Origin: Arthrobacter sp. V1I9
GTDB taxonomy: Bacteria; Actinomycetota; Actinomycetes; Actinomycetales; Micrococcaceae
Direction of reading: 5' to 3'
DNA length: 64,000 nucleotides
NCBI RefSeq assembly: GCF_030817075.1
Contig: NZ_JAUSYU010000001.1
Span: 1,054,001 to 1,118,000, forward strand
Shown here: in pieces, positions 18,423-27,586 of the stretch
Position numbering within the stretch: position 1 is the stretch's first letter
How the letters are laid out: every line of letters begins with the position of its first letter
Position numbers and translations under genes: made by a program
Notes under the pieces: model-generated
The model's database searches: none
What the model was told of the DNA's origin: nothing
Seen by the model: the letters and a program-made list of their open reading frames with translations, nothing else

Positions 18423-20746
18423 GGGTTCCGGCTTCCACTTACCGGCTGCAGATCCGCCGCAGCTTCACCCTGTTCGATGCTGCAGACAAGGTCCCGTATC
18501 TGAAATCGCTTGGGGTGGACTGGGTTTACCTTTCGCCCATCCTGACGGCGGAGCAGGGATCGGACCACGGCTATGACGTGACCGACCCCTCCGCCGTGGA
18601 CCCGGAGCGGGGTGGTCCGGAAGGCCTGCTGGCTCTCTCCAAGGCTGCCCGCGAGCACGGCATGGGTGTCCTGGTGGACATCGTGCCCAACCACGTGGGC
18701 GTGGCCACGCCGGCGCAGAACCCCTGGTGGTGGTCCCTGCTGAAGGAAGGCCAGGGTTCGCCGTACGCCGACGCCTTCGACGTTGAGTGGGACCTGGCCG
18801 GCGGGAAGATCCGCCTCCCCATGCTGGGCTCCGCTGAGGACCTGGACAAGCTGGAGGTCAAGGACGGCGAACTCCGCTACTACGACCACCGCTTTCCGCT
18901 GGCCGAGGGCACTTATTCCGACGGCGACTCCCCGCAGGAGGTCCACAGCCGCCAGCACTACGAGCTGATCGACTGGCGCCGCGCCGATGCCGAGCTGAAC
19001 TACCGGCGCTTCTTCGCGGTCACCACGCTGGCCGGCATCCGGGTAGAGACGCCCCGCGTCTTCGAGGAAGCCCATGCCGAAGTGGGCCGCTGGTTCAACG
19101 AAGGGCTCGTGGACGGGCTCCGCGTGGACCACCCTGATGGACTGGCGGATCCTGCCGGCTACCTGCGGTGGCTGAAGGAGCTCACCGGCGGGGCCTACAT
19201 CCTGGTGGAAAAGATCCTCGAACCGGGCGAGGTCCTGCCCCAGGACTTCGCCACCGAGGGCACCACCGGGTACGACGCCCTGGCTGATATTGACAGGGTC
19301 TTCGTTGATCCGGCAGGCCAGCAGCCGCTCGATGACCTCGACGCGAAGCTGCGGGAATCAGCAGCCCCCGCGGACTACGCCGAAATGATCCGGGGCACCA
19401 AGCGGATGATCGCCGACGGCATCCTCCGCTCCGAGGTGCTGCGGCTGGCCCGCCTGGTCCCCGCGTCCTACGGGCTTTCCGCGGAACAGGCTGCCGATGC
19501 CATCGCAGAAATCATCGCTGCCTTCCCGGTGTACCGGTCATACCTGCCCACGGGTGCCGAGATCCTCAAGGAAGCCTGTGAGTCCGCGGCGGCCCACCGG
19601 CCCGAACTGGAGGTCGCCGTCGGCACGCTGCTGCCGCTGCTCCTCGACCCGGCCAACCCGATCGCGGTCCGGTTCCAGCAGACCTCGGGCATGGTGATGG
19701 CCAAGGGTGTGGAGGACACGGCGTTCTACCGCTACACCCGCCTCGGCACGCTGACAGAGGTCGGAGCCGAACCGACGGAATTCTCTGTCTCGCCAGGAGA
19801 GTTCCACCACCGGATGACCCGGCGGCAGCAGGAACTTCCGCTTTCCATGACCACCATGTCCACGCACGACACCAAGCGCAGCGAGGATGCCCGGGCCCGG
19901 ATCTCGGTGATCGCGGAACTGCCTCAGGAGTGGACTGCCACACTTAACAGCCTCCGCGAGCTGGCCCCGATTCCGGACGGCCCGTACGAGAACCTGCTGT
20001 GGCAGGCCATCATCGGTGCCTGGCCTGCAAGCCGGGAGCGGCTTCAGGGCTACGCGCAGAAAGCTGCCCGGGAGGCCGGCAACTCCACCAAGTGGACGGA
20101 CCCTGACGAGGAATTTGAGTCCTCTGTCAAGGCCGCGGTTGATGCTGCGTTCGACGATAGCCGGGTCACCCAGGTGGTGGAGGACTTCGTGGCAGGGATC
20201 GACTCCTACGCCGCCACTAACTCCGTGTCCGCCAAGCTGGTCCAGCTGACCATGCCCGGTGTCCCCGATGTGTACCAGGGCAGCGAATTCTGGGAACGGT
20301 CCCTGACCGATCCGGACAACCGGCGGCCGGTGGACTTCGCGGTCCGCCAGGAAGAGCTGGCAAAGCTCGACGCCGGTACCCTGCCGGAAGCGGGGACCGA
20401 GACCAGCAAGCTCCTGGTCACCTCCCGTGCGCTCCGGCTCCGCCGCGACCGGCCCGAACTGTTCCAGGGCTACAGCCCGGTGACAGCAACAGGCGCTGCC
20501 GCTGATCACCTGCTCGCCTTCCACCGCGGTGCTGACGGGGCCACCGGAGCCCTGACGCTGGCCACCCGGCTTCCTGCAGGACTGGCGGCCGACGGCGGAT
20601 GGCGGGACACCGCCGTCGAACTCCCCGTCGCTGTGCGGGACGAGCTCACCGGTGCCGGCTACGGGCCGGGCGCCGTTTCGGTGGGCGAGGTGCTGGGTAC
20701 CTACCCCGTGGCTTTGCTCGTACCGGTGGATGGAGAAAAGGCATGA
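18419..20746 (+). CDS. treY: Maltooligosyl trehalose synthase
   Basis: The 775-residue GH13 enzyme isomerises the reducing-end alpha-1,4 bond of maltodextrins to alpha,alpha-1,1. It begins [20 protein letters not shown], typical of TreY. Catalytic regions are [20 protein letters not shown] (nucleophile Asp) and [12 protein letters not shown] (acid/base Glu). [14 protein letters not shown] and [11 protein letters not shown] are also present. The GTG start at 18419 overlaps the glgX stop, and the stop overlaps the treZ ATG, so the three genes are translationally coupled. Confidence 0.96.
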   Translation: MRVPASTYRLQIRRSFTLFDAADKVPYLKSLGVDWVYLSPILTAEQGSDHGYDVTDPSAVDPERGGPEGLLALSKAAREHGMGVLVDIVPNHVGVATPAQNPWWWSLLKEGQGSPYADAFDVEWDLAGGKIRLPMLGSAEDLDKLEVKDGELRYYDHRFPLAEGTYSDGDSPQEVHSRQHYELIDWRRADAELNYRRFFAVTTLAGIRVETPRVFEEAHAEVGRWFNEGLVDGLRVDHPDGLADPAGYLRWLKELTGGAYILVEKILEPGEVLPQDFATEGTTGYDALADIDRVFVDPAGQQPLDDLDAKLRESAAPADYAEMIRGTKRMIADGILRSEVLRLARLVPASYGLSAEQAADAIAEIIAAFPVYRSYLPTGAEILKEACESAAAHRPELEVAVGTLLPLLLDPANPIAVRFQQTSGMVMAKGVEDTAFYRYTRLGTLTEVGAEPTEFSVSPGEFHHRMTRRQQELPLSMTTMSTHDTKRSEDARARISVIAELPQEWTATLNSLRELAPIPDGPYENLLWQAIIGAWPASRERLQGYAQKAAREAGNSTKWTDPDEEFESSVKAAVDAAFDDSRVTQVVEDFVAGIDSYAATNSVSAKLVQLTMPGVPDVYQGSEFWERSLTDPDNRRPVDFAVRQEELAKLDAGTLPEAGTETSKLLVTSRALRLRRDRPELFQGYSPVTATGAAADHLLAFHRGADGATGALTLATRLPAGLAADGGWRDTAVELPVAVRDELTGAGYGPGAVSVGEVLGTYPVALLVPVDGEKA

Positions 20747-22512
20747 CCCTCGTACACAGTGGGCCCGAGCGTTTCGACGTCTGGGCCCCGGACGCACATT
20801 CGGTGATCCTGCAGGCGGATGGCCGGCAGTACCCGATGCTGAAGAAGGAGACGGCGCCCGGCTCGGAGGGGTGGTGGACCGCCCCGGACGCTCCGGCTGA
20901 CGGTGATGTGGACTACGGTTACCTGCTGGATGGGGACGGCCAGCCCGTTCCCGATCCTCGGTCGCGCCGGCTGCCCGACGGCGTCCATAAGCTCTCCCGG
21001 ACCTTTGACCCCGCCGCCTACTCCTGGCAGGACGGCGCCTGGAAGGGCAAGGAACTGCGGGGTTCGGTCCTTTACGAACTCCATGTGGGGACCTTTACTC
21101 CCGAGGGAACGCTGGACGCCGCTGCCGGGAAGCTGGACTACCTGGTGGACCTGGGCGTCGACTTCGTGGAGCTGCTGCCGGTCAACGGCTTCAACGGCAC
21201 CCACAACTGGGGCTACGACGGCGTGCAGTGGTACGCCGTCCACGAAGGCTACGGCGGGCCTGCCGCCTACCAGCGCTTTGTGGACGCGGCCCACGCCGCC
21301 GGCCTGGGCGTCATCCAGGACGTGGTGTACAACCACCTCGGCCCGAGCGGCAACTACCTGCCCAAATTCGGCCCGTACCTGAAGCAGGGGGACGCCAACA
21401 CCTGGGGCGATTCCGTCAACCTGGACGGGCCCGGCTCGGATGTGGTTCGCGAGTACATCCTGGACAACCTTGCGTTGTGGCTCCGGGACTACCATGTGGA
21501 CGGGCTCCGGCTCGATGCCGTGCACGCACTGCGCGATGAGCGGGCTGTGCACATTTTGGAGGAGTTTGGTGCCCTGGGGGATGCCGTCTCGGCGGAAACC
21601 GGGCTCCCGAAGACGCTGATCGCCGAGTCTGACCTGAACAACCCGCGCCTGATCTACCCGCGGGATGCCAACGGCTACGGGCTTGCCGGACAGTGGAGTG
21701 ACGACTTCCACCACACCGTGCACGTAAGCGTCAGCGGCGAAACCACCGGGTATTACGAGGATTTCCAGTCCCTGGAGGTCCTGGCAAAGGTCCTGAAGGA
21801 CGGCTTCCTGCACGACGGCAGCTACTCCAGCTTCCGCGGGCGCCACCACGGCCGGCCGATTAATCCTGCCTTGGTCCACCCGGCAGCGCTGGTGGTTTGC
21901 AACCAGAACCACGACCAGATCGGCAACCGCGCCACAGGGGACCGGCTCTCGCAGTCGTTGTCCTACGGGCAGCTGGCTCTGGCGGCCGTGCTCACCCTGA
22001 CATCGCCTTTTACGCCCATGTTGTTTATGGGCGAGGAGTTCGCCGCGAGCACGCCCTGGCAGTTCTTCACCTCGCACCCTGAGCCGGAGTTGGGCAAGGC
22101 CACAGCAGAGGGCCGGATCAAGGAGTTCGAGCGCATGGGGTGGGATCCCGCCGTCGTGCCCGATCCCCAGGACCCGGAAACCTTCCACCGGTCCAAGCTG
22201 AACTGGGACGAAGCCGCCGGCGGTGACCACGCCCGGCTGCTGGAGCTCTACCGCTCCCTGACCGCTCTTCGCCGGGAGCACTCCGAGCTCGCCGGGCTTG
22301 GCTTCGGCGAGACGGCCGTGAAGTTCGACGACGACGAGGGCTGGCTGCGTTTCCGGCGCGGCAGTGTTGAGGTACTGCTCAACTTCTCGGACGCCAAGGT
22401 CCGTCTGGACGACGTGTCCGGGTCGGTTCTGCTGGCAACGGATGAGGGTACCGCCCTTGAAGGCGACGCCCTGGCACTGGCTCCCTGGAGCGCCGCGATT
22501 CTGAAGTCCTGA
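20743..22512 (+). CDS. treZ: Malto-oligosyltrehalose trehalohydrolase
   Basis: The 589-residue GH13 enzyme releases free trehalose from maltooligosyltrehalose, finishing the TreX-TreY-TreZ route. An N-terminal CBM48-like domain ([19 protein letters not shown]) is followed by [14 protein letters not shown]. Catalytic regions are [27 protein letters not shown] with the nucleophile, LIAESDLNN with the acid Glu, and [13 protein letters not shown]. The ATG at 20743 overlaps the treY stop as ATGA; longer in-frame starts inside treY are rejected. A hairpin terminator follows 20 bp after the stop. Confidence 0.96.
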   Translation: MTLVHSGPERFDVWAPDAHSVILQADGRQYPMLKKETAPGSEGWWTAPDAPADGDVDYGYLLDGDGQPVPDPRSRRLPDGVHKLSRTFDPAAYSWQDGAWKGKELRGSVLYELHVGTFTPEGTLDAAAGKLDYLVDLGVDFVELLPVNGFNGTHNWGYDGVQWYAVHEGYGGPAAYQRFVDAAHAAGLGVIQDVVYNHLGPSGNYLPKFGPYLKQGDANTWGDSVNLDGPGSDVVREYILDNLALWLRDYHVDGLRLDAVHALRDERAVHILEEFGALGDAVSAETGLPKTLIAESDLNNPRLIYPRDANGYGLAGQWSDDFHHTVHVSVSGETTGYYEDFQSLEVLAKVLKDGFLHDGSYSSFRGRHHGRPINPALVHPAALVVCNQNHDQIGNRATGDRLSQSLSYGQLALAAVLTLTSPFTPMLFMGEEFAASTPWQFFTSHPEPELGKATAEGRIKEFERMGWDPAVVPDPQDPETFHRSKLNWDEAAGGDHARLLELYRSLTALRREHSELAGLGFGETAVKFDDDEGWLRFRRGSVEVLLNFSDAKVRLDDVSGSVLLATDEGTALEGDALALAPWSAAILKS

Positions 22513-22532
22513 TCCTTCCTAGAGCAAGGTGG

Positions 22533-22563
22533 CGCCGCGGGCTGATGATGTCAGCCCGCGGCG
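22533..22563 (+). terminator. Hairpin after treZ (copy A of a duplicated hairpin)
   Basis: CGCCGCGGGCTGA at 22533-22545 pairs perfectly with 22551-22563 around TGATG. The same stem and following TAACTT recur at 24968-25001, on the other side of the acyltransferase gene. Confidence 0.8.
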
Positions 22564-22574
22564 TAACTTCTCTG

Positions 22575-22684
22575 CGGCACAACTTCGGCGACGCAATCGC
22601 TTTGACGAACAGCGGGCCATCCTGCGCCGAGCCTTTGATCTGGGCGTTATCCATTTCGACCTCGCCAACAACTACGGCCCGCCC
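22575..22684 (+). pseudogene. Broken fragment of an aldo/keto reductase gene
   Basis: About 110 bp closely resembles 25144-25255 of the intact aldo/keto reductase gene. One frame reads RFDEQRAILRRAFDLGV and then HFDLANNYGPP, nearly identical to the intact protein. The preceding RHNFGDA is in another frame because one base is missing near 22600, and the homology stops after NNYGPP. Relative to the intact locus, the ~140 bp between TAACTT of the hairpin and this segment are deleted. It is a remnant of a duplication and encodes nothing functional that I can see. Confidence 0.85.
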
Positions 22685-22741
22685 TGCGCACCATTTGCGC
22701 TGCCTTCTGACTCCCAAATCAAAGTCCGCCGCGGGTACTTG

Positions 22742-22796
22742 TAGAATTAGAGGCTCTATGTCTCAAACGGGAGAAGCATGGCGCATTCGACGCTGA
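22742..22796 (+). promoter_or_regulatory. -10 box and 12-codon leader ORF before the acyltransferase gene
   Basis: TAGAAT at 22742-22747 is followed 10 nt later by ATG at 22758. That ATG opens a short frame (MSQTGEAWRIRR, stop 22794-22796) overlapping the acyltransferase start at 22778. It could couple or throttle translation; GGGAGAAG before 22778 is a usable ribosome-binding site. Confidence 0.4.
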
Positions 22797-24922
22797 CCAA
22801 CAAAAAGGCCGGGGTCGGGGACCTTCGGCAGACCACGAAGAGCAAGCGTCCTGACATTCAGGGACTCCGTGCGATAGCCGTATTGGCTGTCATCTTTGAC
22901 CATCTGGTGCATTGGCCGTCCGGAGGATTTGTCGGCGTTGATGTATTTTTTGTTATTTCTGGGTTCCTCATCACCGGGCTGCTACTTCGGGAGCACGACC
23001 GAACGGGGACCATTTCGTTTTCCGGCTTCTACAGGCGGCGCGCCCGGCGAATTCTCCCGGCCTCAGTTGTGGTTCTGGCTGTCACAGCCTTGGTGGGCTT
23101 TTTCCTGCTAAACGCCAGCCGCGCACAAGCGACCGTTGAGGATGCGCTGTGGAGTTTGCTGTTCTCGGCCAATTGGCACTTTTCTGCAGCTGGCACAGAC
23201 TATTTCCAGGCGTCAGGGCCAGTTTCCCCACTGCGACATTTTTGGTCGCTCGCAGTTGAGGAACAGTTCTACTTCGTATGGCCCTGGCTCATGCTTTTCA
23301 TCTTCTCGGTGGGAGGTCGCTCAACGAAGTGGGACACTTCCAAGGCTCACAGGGTTGTTGGACTGGCGATGCTTGTCATTGCGGCGCTGTCGTTCGGCTG
23401 GGCTTTGTTCGAGACCACTGCGAGGCCGACCGTCGCTTACTTCTCAACCTTCACTCGTACCTGGGAACTGGGAATCGGTGCCCTGCTAGCCGTGTTAGTT
23501 CCCGTATTCAAGCACATTCCGGCGATGCTTCGGCCCGTCCTGGCCTGGGCCGGTATTGCTGGCATCTTTTGGTCGATTTTTTCGGTTGCCACAGACATGC
23601 CATTCCCGGCACCATGGGCGGCCGCCCCTGTATTGGCGACGGCGCTCGTGATCGCTGCGGGCACCGGTGGAGAGCAGCGGTTCATATGGCCGCTGACAAA
23701 TGGGGTGACCGGCTACGTGGGCGACATCTCTTACTCGCTTTACCTCTGGCATTTCCCCGTCATAATCTTCCTGGGTTCGCTCATTAAGGAGAGCTCTGCG
23801 CTCTACGTTCCCGTCGCTGTCATTGCCATGCTTGCGCTCTCAGTATTGTCCTTCCACTTCATTGAGGAGCCAGTCCGAAAAAGCACCTGGCTGGAGAACC
23901 CGGTTGCAGCGTTGCCCGGAAAGCGAAAGCGCCAACGCACGGTGCGAAAGCGAACCAGGCGGCTCTTTTTGACCGGCATCCTGGCTATTGGCCTAGTGGT
24001 ATATGCGCTGGCAGGCGTCCTGACCTCAGGCCATGAAGAGGCCCCGCAACCGGCCGAGGCGGCCAGTGGAACGAACGCGGCAGCGAGGGCCGACGCCGTT
24101 AAACAAGCACTGACAGCCGACGCATGGCCGAAACTGAACCCGGACATTGGGGAGCTTAGGGACAAGGGCCACAGCACCGTTTCCTGCCATGTCGCGCCGG
24201 AGGCCCCGGCCCCGGCCGAATCCGACGTTCTCGGCAAGTGCCTCAATGGAGACAGGGCCGCTCCGAAGACCGCCTTCCTGCTGGGTGACTCCTACGCCGC
24301 GGCGCTGGCGCCGGGAGTGGTCTCCGCCCTCATCCCGGAGGGCTACAAGGTAGTAGTGCTCGCCCGCAGCTCCTGTCCCGCAGTCCAGGTCGACGTAAGG
24401 CTCAAAGACGGTTCTGAGTACAACAAATGCTCAGACTTTCAGAACTTCGTCGAAAAGCAGGTTGCGAAACATGCGCCTGACCTGGTGGTGATCAGCGACT
24501 GGCATGGCCATCTCAACCGCCTCGCTTCCGGGGCATCAGGGACTGAGGCCATAACGCAATGGAAAGCGGCGCTGTCGTCCTCTGCACAGAAGTTTGCAGC
24601 CTCGGCCAATCAGGTTGCGGTGGTGGCGGGACCTCCCACGGGACGCGACCTCCAGGAATGTGCCACGCCCGTCAGTAAACCTGCAGACTGCGTGTCCCCT
24701 GTTCCGGCTGCGTACAAAAACTTCTCGGGGGCAGAGCGGTCCACCATCGCTTCTTTGGGCCGCAAAGCAGTGAAGTACGTCCCGGTTCAGGACTGGTACT
24801 GCACAGAGGAGGAGAGGTGCCCGCCGTTCATCGGGACGAGTCCGGTCTACGTGGACGGCGGCCACCTGACCGCCGCCGCTGCTCAAGATATCGCGCCGTT
24901 GCTGCGAGCTTCCTTGCGCTGA
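22778..24922 (+). CDS. Membrane O-acyltransferase with C-terminal SGNH domain (OafA/YrhL type)
   Basis: A 714-residue protein. Residues ~28-375 form an acyltransferase-3 domain with about ten membrane helices: RPDIQGLRAIAVLAVIFDH (catalytic His), GVDVFFVISGFLI, FYRRRARRILPA and LRHFWSLAVEEQFYF. After one more helix at ~400-415 comes an extracytoplasmic SGNH hydrolase-like domain, with LLGDSYAAAL (block I) and DGGHLTAAAAQ (block V His). Such proteins O-acetylate cell-surface polysaccharide or peptidoglycan; the substrate here is unknown. Base composition looks less GC-biased than its neighbours. The gene is bracketed by repeats of its flanks, suggesting insertion. A second member lies at 49723-51813. 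Confidence 0.9.
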   Translation: MAHSTLTNKKAGVGDLRQTTKSKRPDIQGLRAIAVLAVIFDHLVHWPSGGFVGVDVFFVISGFLITGLLLREHDRTGTISFSGFYRRRARRILPASVVVLAVTALVGFFLLNASRAQATVEDALWSLLFSANWHFSAAGTDYFQASGPVSPLRHFWSLAVEEQFYFVWPWLMLFIFSVGGRSTKWDTSKAHRVVGLAMLVIAALSFGWALFETTARPTVAYFSTFTRTWELGIGALLAVLVPVFKHIPAMLRPVLAWAGIAGIFWSIFSVATDMPFPAPWAAAPVLATALVIAAGTGGEQRFIWPLTNGVTGYVGDISYSLYLWHFPVIIFLGSLIKESSALYVPVAVIAMLALSVLSFHFIEEPVRKSTWLENPVAALPGKRKRQRTVRKRTRRLFLTGILAIGLVVYALAGVLTSGHEEAPQPAEAASGTNAAARADAVKQALTADAWPKLNPDIGELRDKGHSTVSCHVAPEAPAPAESDVLGKCLNGDRAAPKTAFLLGDSYAAALAPGVVSALIPEGYKVVVLARSSCPAVQVDVRLKDGSEYNKCSDFQNFVEKQVAKHAPDLVVISDWHGHLNRLASGASGTEAITQWKAALSSSAQKFAASANQVAVVAGPPTGRDLQECATPVSKPADCVSPVPAAYKNFSGAERSTIASLGRKAVKYVPVQDWYCTEEERCPPFIGTSPVYVDGGHLTAAAAQDIAPLLRASLR

Positions 24923-24967
24923 TATGCAACGGTGCGGCTGACGCTTCTTCATGGCGAACGCGGCCGC

Positions 24968-24995
24968 CGCCGCGGGCTGATGTCAGCCCGCGGCG
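24968..24995 (+). terminator. Hairpin after the acyltransferase gene (copy B)
   Basis: CGCCGCGGGCTGA at 24968-24980 and its complement at 24983-24995 match copy A after treZ, differing only by a 3-base shorter loop. TAACTT follows in both. It lies 54 bp before the aldo/keto reductase start. Confidence 0.8.
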
Positions 24996-25048
24996 TAACT
25001 TTTGCGCCTTGGGCTGTTGTGCGGGTCACAACTGGCAGGATGGAACGT

Positions 25049-26089
25049 ATGACTTATTCCGCGGCGGAAGACCGCTACGACTCCATGCCCTACCGCCGCG
25101 TCGGCCGCAGCGGTCTGAAACTCCCGGCCATCTCACTCGGCCTCTGGCACAACTTCGGCGACGATAAGCGTTTTGACGAACAGCGCGCCATTCTGCGCCG
25201 CGCCTTCGACCTGGGCGTCAACCACTTCGACCTCGCCAACAACTATGGTCCTCCGGACGGTTCCGCCGAGACCAACTTCGGCCGGCACCTCAAGGACGAC
25301 TTCAAGCCGTACCGTGACGAACTGGTCATCTCCACCAAGGCCGGCTACTACATGTGGCCCGGCCCCTACGGGGAGTGGGGCTCCCGCAAGTACCTGATCT
25401 CCAGCCTGGACCAGTCGCTGCAGCGGATGGGCCTGGACTACGTGGACATTTTCTACAGCCACCGGCCGGACCCCGAGACGCCGCTTGAAGAGACCATGGG
25501 TGCCCTGGATTATGCAGTGCGATCGGGCAAGGCGCTGTACGCGGGCATCTCCTCCTACACCCCAGAGCAGACCATCGAGGCCGCCCGCATCCTGAAGGAA
25601 CTTGGAACGCCGCTGCTGATCCACCAGCCCAGCTACTCCATGCTCAACCGCTGGACCGAGAACGGCAGCCCCAACCTGTACGAGGCACTGGACCAGGTCG
25701 GGGCCGGCTCCATCGCGTTCTCACCGCTGGCCCAGGGCATGCTCACCGACCGCTACCTCAACGGCATCCCGGCTGACTCCCGTGCCGCCAAGGCCCGGTT
25801 CCTGTCCGAGGATGCCATCACCGACGAGAAGCTGGACCGGATCCGCGGACTGCACGGTATTGCCGAGAGCCGCGGGCAGTCGTTGGCGCAGATGGCCATC
25901 GCGTGGATCCTGCGGGACCAGCCGAAGGGCTCTCCTGTGACCTCGGCACTGATTGGTGCGTCCAGCGTCCGCCAGTTGGAGGACTCCCTGGCCGCCGTCG
26001 ACAACCTTGCATTCACTGCCGACGAGTTGGACGCCATCGACGAGTTCGCGGTGGAATCGGACATCAACCTCTGGAAACAGCCGGTCTGA
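25049..26089 (+). CDS. Aldo/keto reductase, YghZ / Kv-beta-like
   Basis: A 346-residue NADPH-dependent oxidoreductase. The AKR signatures are VNHFDLANNYG with the catalytic Tyr, LVISTKAGY with the Lys, and DIFYSHRPDPETPLEETM with the His. The insert MWPGPYGEWGSRKYLI is typical of the YghZ group (L-glyceraldehyde-3-phosphate reductase in E. coli). IGASSVRQLEDSL is the NADP-binding end. Start ATG 25049 is chosen because it gives the short N-terminus before MPYRRVGRSGLKLPAISLGL. A broken copy of its 5' part is found upstream at 22575. Confidence 0.93.
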   Translation: MTYSAAEDRYDSMPYRRVGRSGLKLPAISLGLWHNFGDDKRFDEQRAILRRAFDLGVNHFDLANNYGPPDGSAETNFGRHLKDDFKPYRDELVISTKAGYYMWPGPYGEWGSRKYLISSLDQSLQRMGLDYVDIFYSHRPDPETPLEETMGALDYAVRSGKALYAGISSYTPEQTIEAARILKELGTPLLIHQPSYSMLNRWTENGSPNLYEALDQVGAGSIAFSPLAQGMLTDRYLNGIPADSRAAKARFLSEDAITDEKLDRIRGLHGIAESRGQSLAQMAIAWILRDQPKGSPVTSALIGASSVRQLEDSLAAVDNLAFTADELDAIDEFAVESDINLWKQPV

Positions 26090-26151
26090 TCTCCCCGTTG
26101 GCATTCCACAAGGTGGGACGGGGGAACAAGCCTCCGTCCCACTGTGTTGGG

Positions 26152-26178
26152 TACTATGAAAAGGCGCCGCGCGGCGCC
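26152..26178 (+). promoter_or_regulatory. -10 box and 16-bp palindrome before ino1
   Basis: TACTAT at 26152-26157 is followed at once by the perfect palindrome GGCGCCGCGCGGCGCC (26163-26178), which would cover the transcription start. It could be an operator or a 5' hairpin. In Corynebacterium a LacI-type regulator (IpsA) controls ino1; whether that applies here is untested. Confidence 0.4.
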
Positions 26179-26252
26179 GAGCCTGCCGGCCGCCGTCGTA
26201 CTTTCCTCACAGCGGAACCCGGCCGGCTGACGTTTTGTCTCAAAGGAGTTCC

Positions 26253-27338
26253 GTGTCTTCACATCCGATTCGTGTTGCAATCGTCGGCGTAGGAAACTGT
26301 GCCGCTTCGCTGGTCCAGGGCGTCCAGTACTACAAGGACGCTGACCCCAAGGCCACAATCCCGGGCCTGATGCACGTCGAGTTTGGCCAGTACCACGTGG
26401 GTGACGTTCAGTTCGTCGCTGCGTTCGACGTTGACGGCAAAAAGGTCGGCGTTGACCTTGCCGATGCGATCCTGGCGAGCGAAAACAACACCATCAAAAT
26501 CGCTGACGTGCCGCCCACCGGCGTCACCGTCCAGCGCGGCCACACCCTCGACGGTCTGGGCAAGTACTACCTCGAAACCATCGAGCAGTCCACCGAAGAG
26601 CCGGTGGACGTTGTCCAGGCACTCAAGGACGCTGCCGTTGACGTGATGGTCTGCTACCTGCCGGTCGGGTCTCAAGCCGCTGCCGAGTTCTACGCCCAGT
26701 GCGCTATTGACGCCGGCGTGGGCTTCGTCAACGCCCTGCCTGTGTTCATCGCCGGAACCAAGGAGTGGGCCGACAAGTTCACCGCCGCGGGCGTGCCGAT
26801 CGTTGGCGATGACATCAAGAGCCAGATCGGTGCCACCATCACGCACCGCGTTATGGCCAAGCTCTTCGAAGACCGCGGCGTCACCCTGGACCGCACGTAC
26901 CAGCTGAACGTTGGCGGCAACATGGACTTCAAGAACATGCTGGAGCGCGACCGCCTGGAGTCCAAGAAGATTTCCAAGACGCAGGCTGTGACGTCCAACG
27001 TGGAAGCCGAGCTGGCCGCCAAGGACGTCCACATCGGCCCGTCCGACTACGTCCAGTGGCTTGACGACCGCAAGTGGGCATTCGTCCGCCTCGAAGGCCG
27101 CAACTTCGGCGACGCCCCCGTGTCGCTCGAATACAAGCTGGAAGTCTGGGACTCACCGAACTCCGCCGGCGTGATCATTGACGCCATCCGCGCCGCTAAG
27201 ATCGGCCTGGACCGCGGCATCGGCGGCCCGCTGCTCTCAGCATCGAGCTACTTCATGAAGTCCCCGCCGGAGCAGTTCAACGACGACCTCGCCCGCGAAA
27301 AGGTGGAAGCCTTCATCCGCGGAGACCTCGACCGCTAA
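26253..27338 (+). CDS. ino1: Inositol-3-phosphate synthase
   Basis: The 361-residue NAD-dependent enzyme cyclises glucose-6-phosphate to 1D-myo-inositol-3-phosphate. The N-terminal Rossmann motif is [18 protein letters not shown]. Also present are [38 protein letters not shown] and the C-terminal [10 protein letters not shown], all usual in actinobacterial Ino1. AAAGGAG at 26240-26246 is the ribosome-binding site, which fixes the start at GTG 26253 rather than the in-frame TTG at 26235. The product feeds inositol lipids and mycothiol; mshA, which uses it, lies 4 kb downstream. Confidence 0.95.
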   Translation: MSSHPIRVAIVGVGNCAASLVQGVQYYKDADPKATIPGLMHVEFGQYHVGDVQFVAAFDVDGKKVGVDLADAILASENNTIKIADVPPTGVTVQRGHTLDGLGKYYLETIEQSTEEPVDVVQALKDAAVDVMVCYLPVGSQAAAEFYAQCAIDAGVGFVNALPVFIAGTKEWADKFTAAGVPIVGDDIKSQIGATITHRVMAKLFEDRGVTLDRTYQLNVGGNMDFKNMLERDRLESKKISKTQAVTSNVEAELAAKDVHIGPSDYVQWLDDRKWAFVRLEGRNFGDAPVSLEYKLEVWDSPNSAGVIIDAIRAAKIGLDRGIGGPLLSASSYFMKSPPEQFNDDLAREKVEAFIRGDLDR

Positions 27339-27359
27339 CCCCTCCCGACGCGCGCTCAC

Positions 27360-27475
27360 TTGTGGCCGGGTTCCTCGGGATGCAAGCTCTTTTGTGGCCG
27401 GGTTCCTGGGGACGCAAGCTCTTTTGTGGCCGGGTTCCTGGGGGATGCGTGCTCGCTTGTGGCCGGGTTTACGCC
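27360..27475. repeat. Tandem repeat array 1, ~32-bp period, four units
   Basis: TTGTGGCCGGG recurs at 27360, 27392, 27424 and 27457 (spacings 32, 32, 33). The sequences between are near-identical (GTTCCT, GGGA.GC, AAGCTCTT). It lies between the ino1 stop and its terminator. It has no spacers and is not CRISPR-like. Confidence 0.85.
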
Positions 27476-27512
27476 GAACGCTTCTCCGTTTTGTCGGGGA
27501 AGCGTTCGGCGT
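27471..27512. terminator. Intrinsic terminator between ino1 and the DUF559-type gene
   Basis: ACGCCGAACGCTTC at 27471-27484 pairs perfectly with 27499-27512. Three more pairs extend the stem inside, and TTTAA follows. It can end both ino1 and the convergent gene. Confidence 0.85.
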
Positions 27513-27586
27513 TTAACGGTCGGAATGACCTCGTCCGTATCCTCGTGTCCTTGACCGCATCCTGCCGGCAGCACTTCTCAGGCGAC

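Noticed and set aside
20701..22281. 526-residue open frame antisense to treZ
   Set aside because: Shadow of a clear GH13 gene.
16164..22512. Novel polysaccharide system
   Set aside because: The three genes are the standard TreX-TreY-TreZ trehalose route.
22513..24995. Insertion sequence or prophage around the acyltransferase gene
   Set aside because: There is no transposase or integrase, and no terminal inverted repeats. The flanking copies are pieces of host genes.
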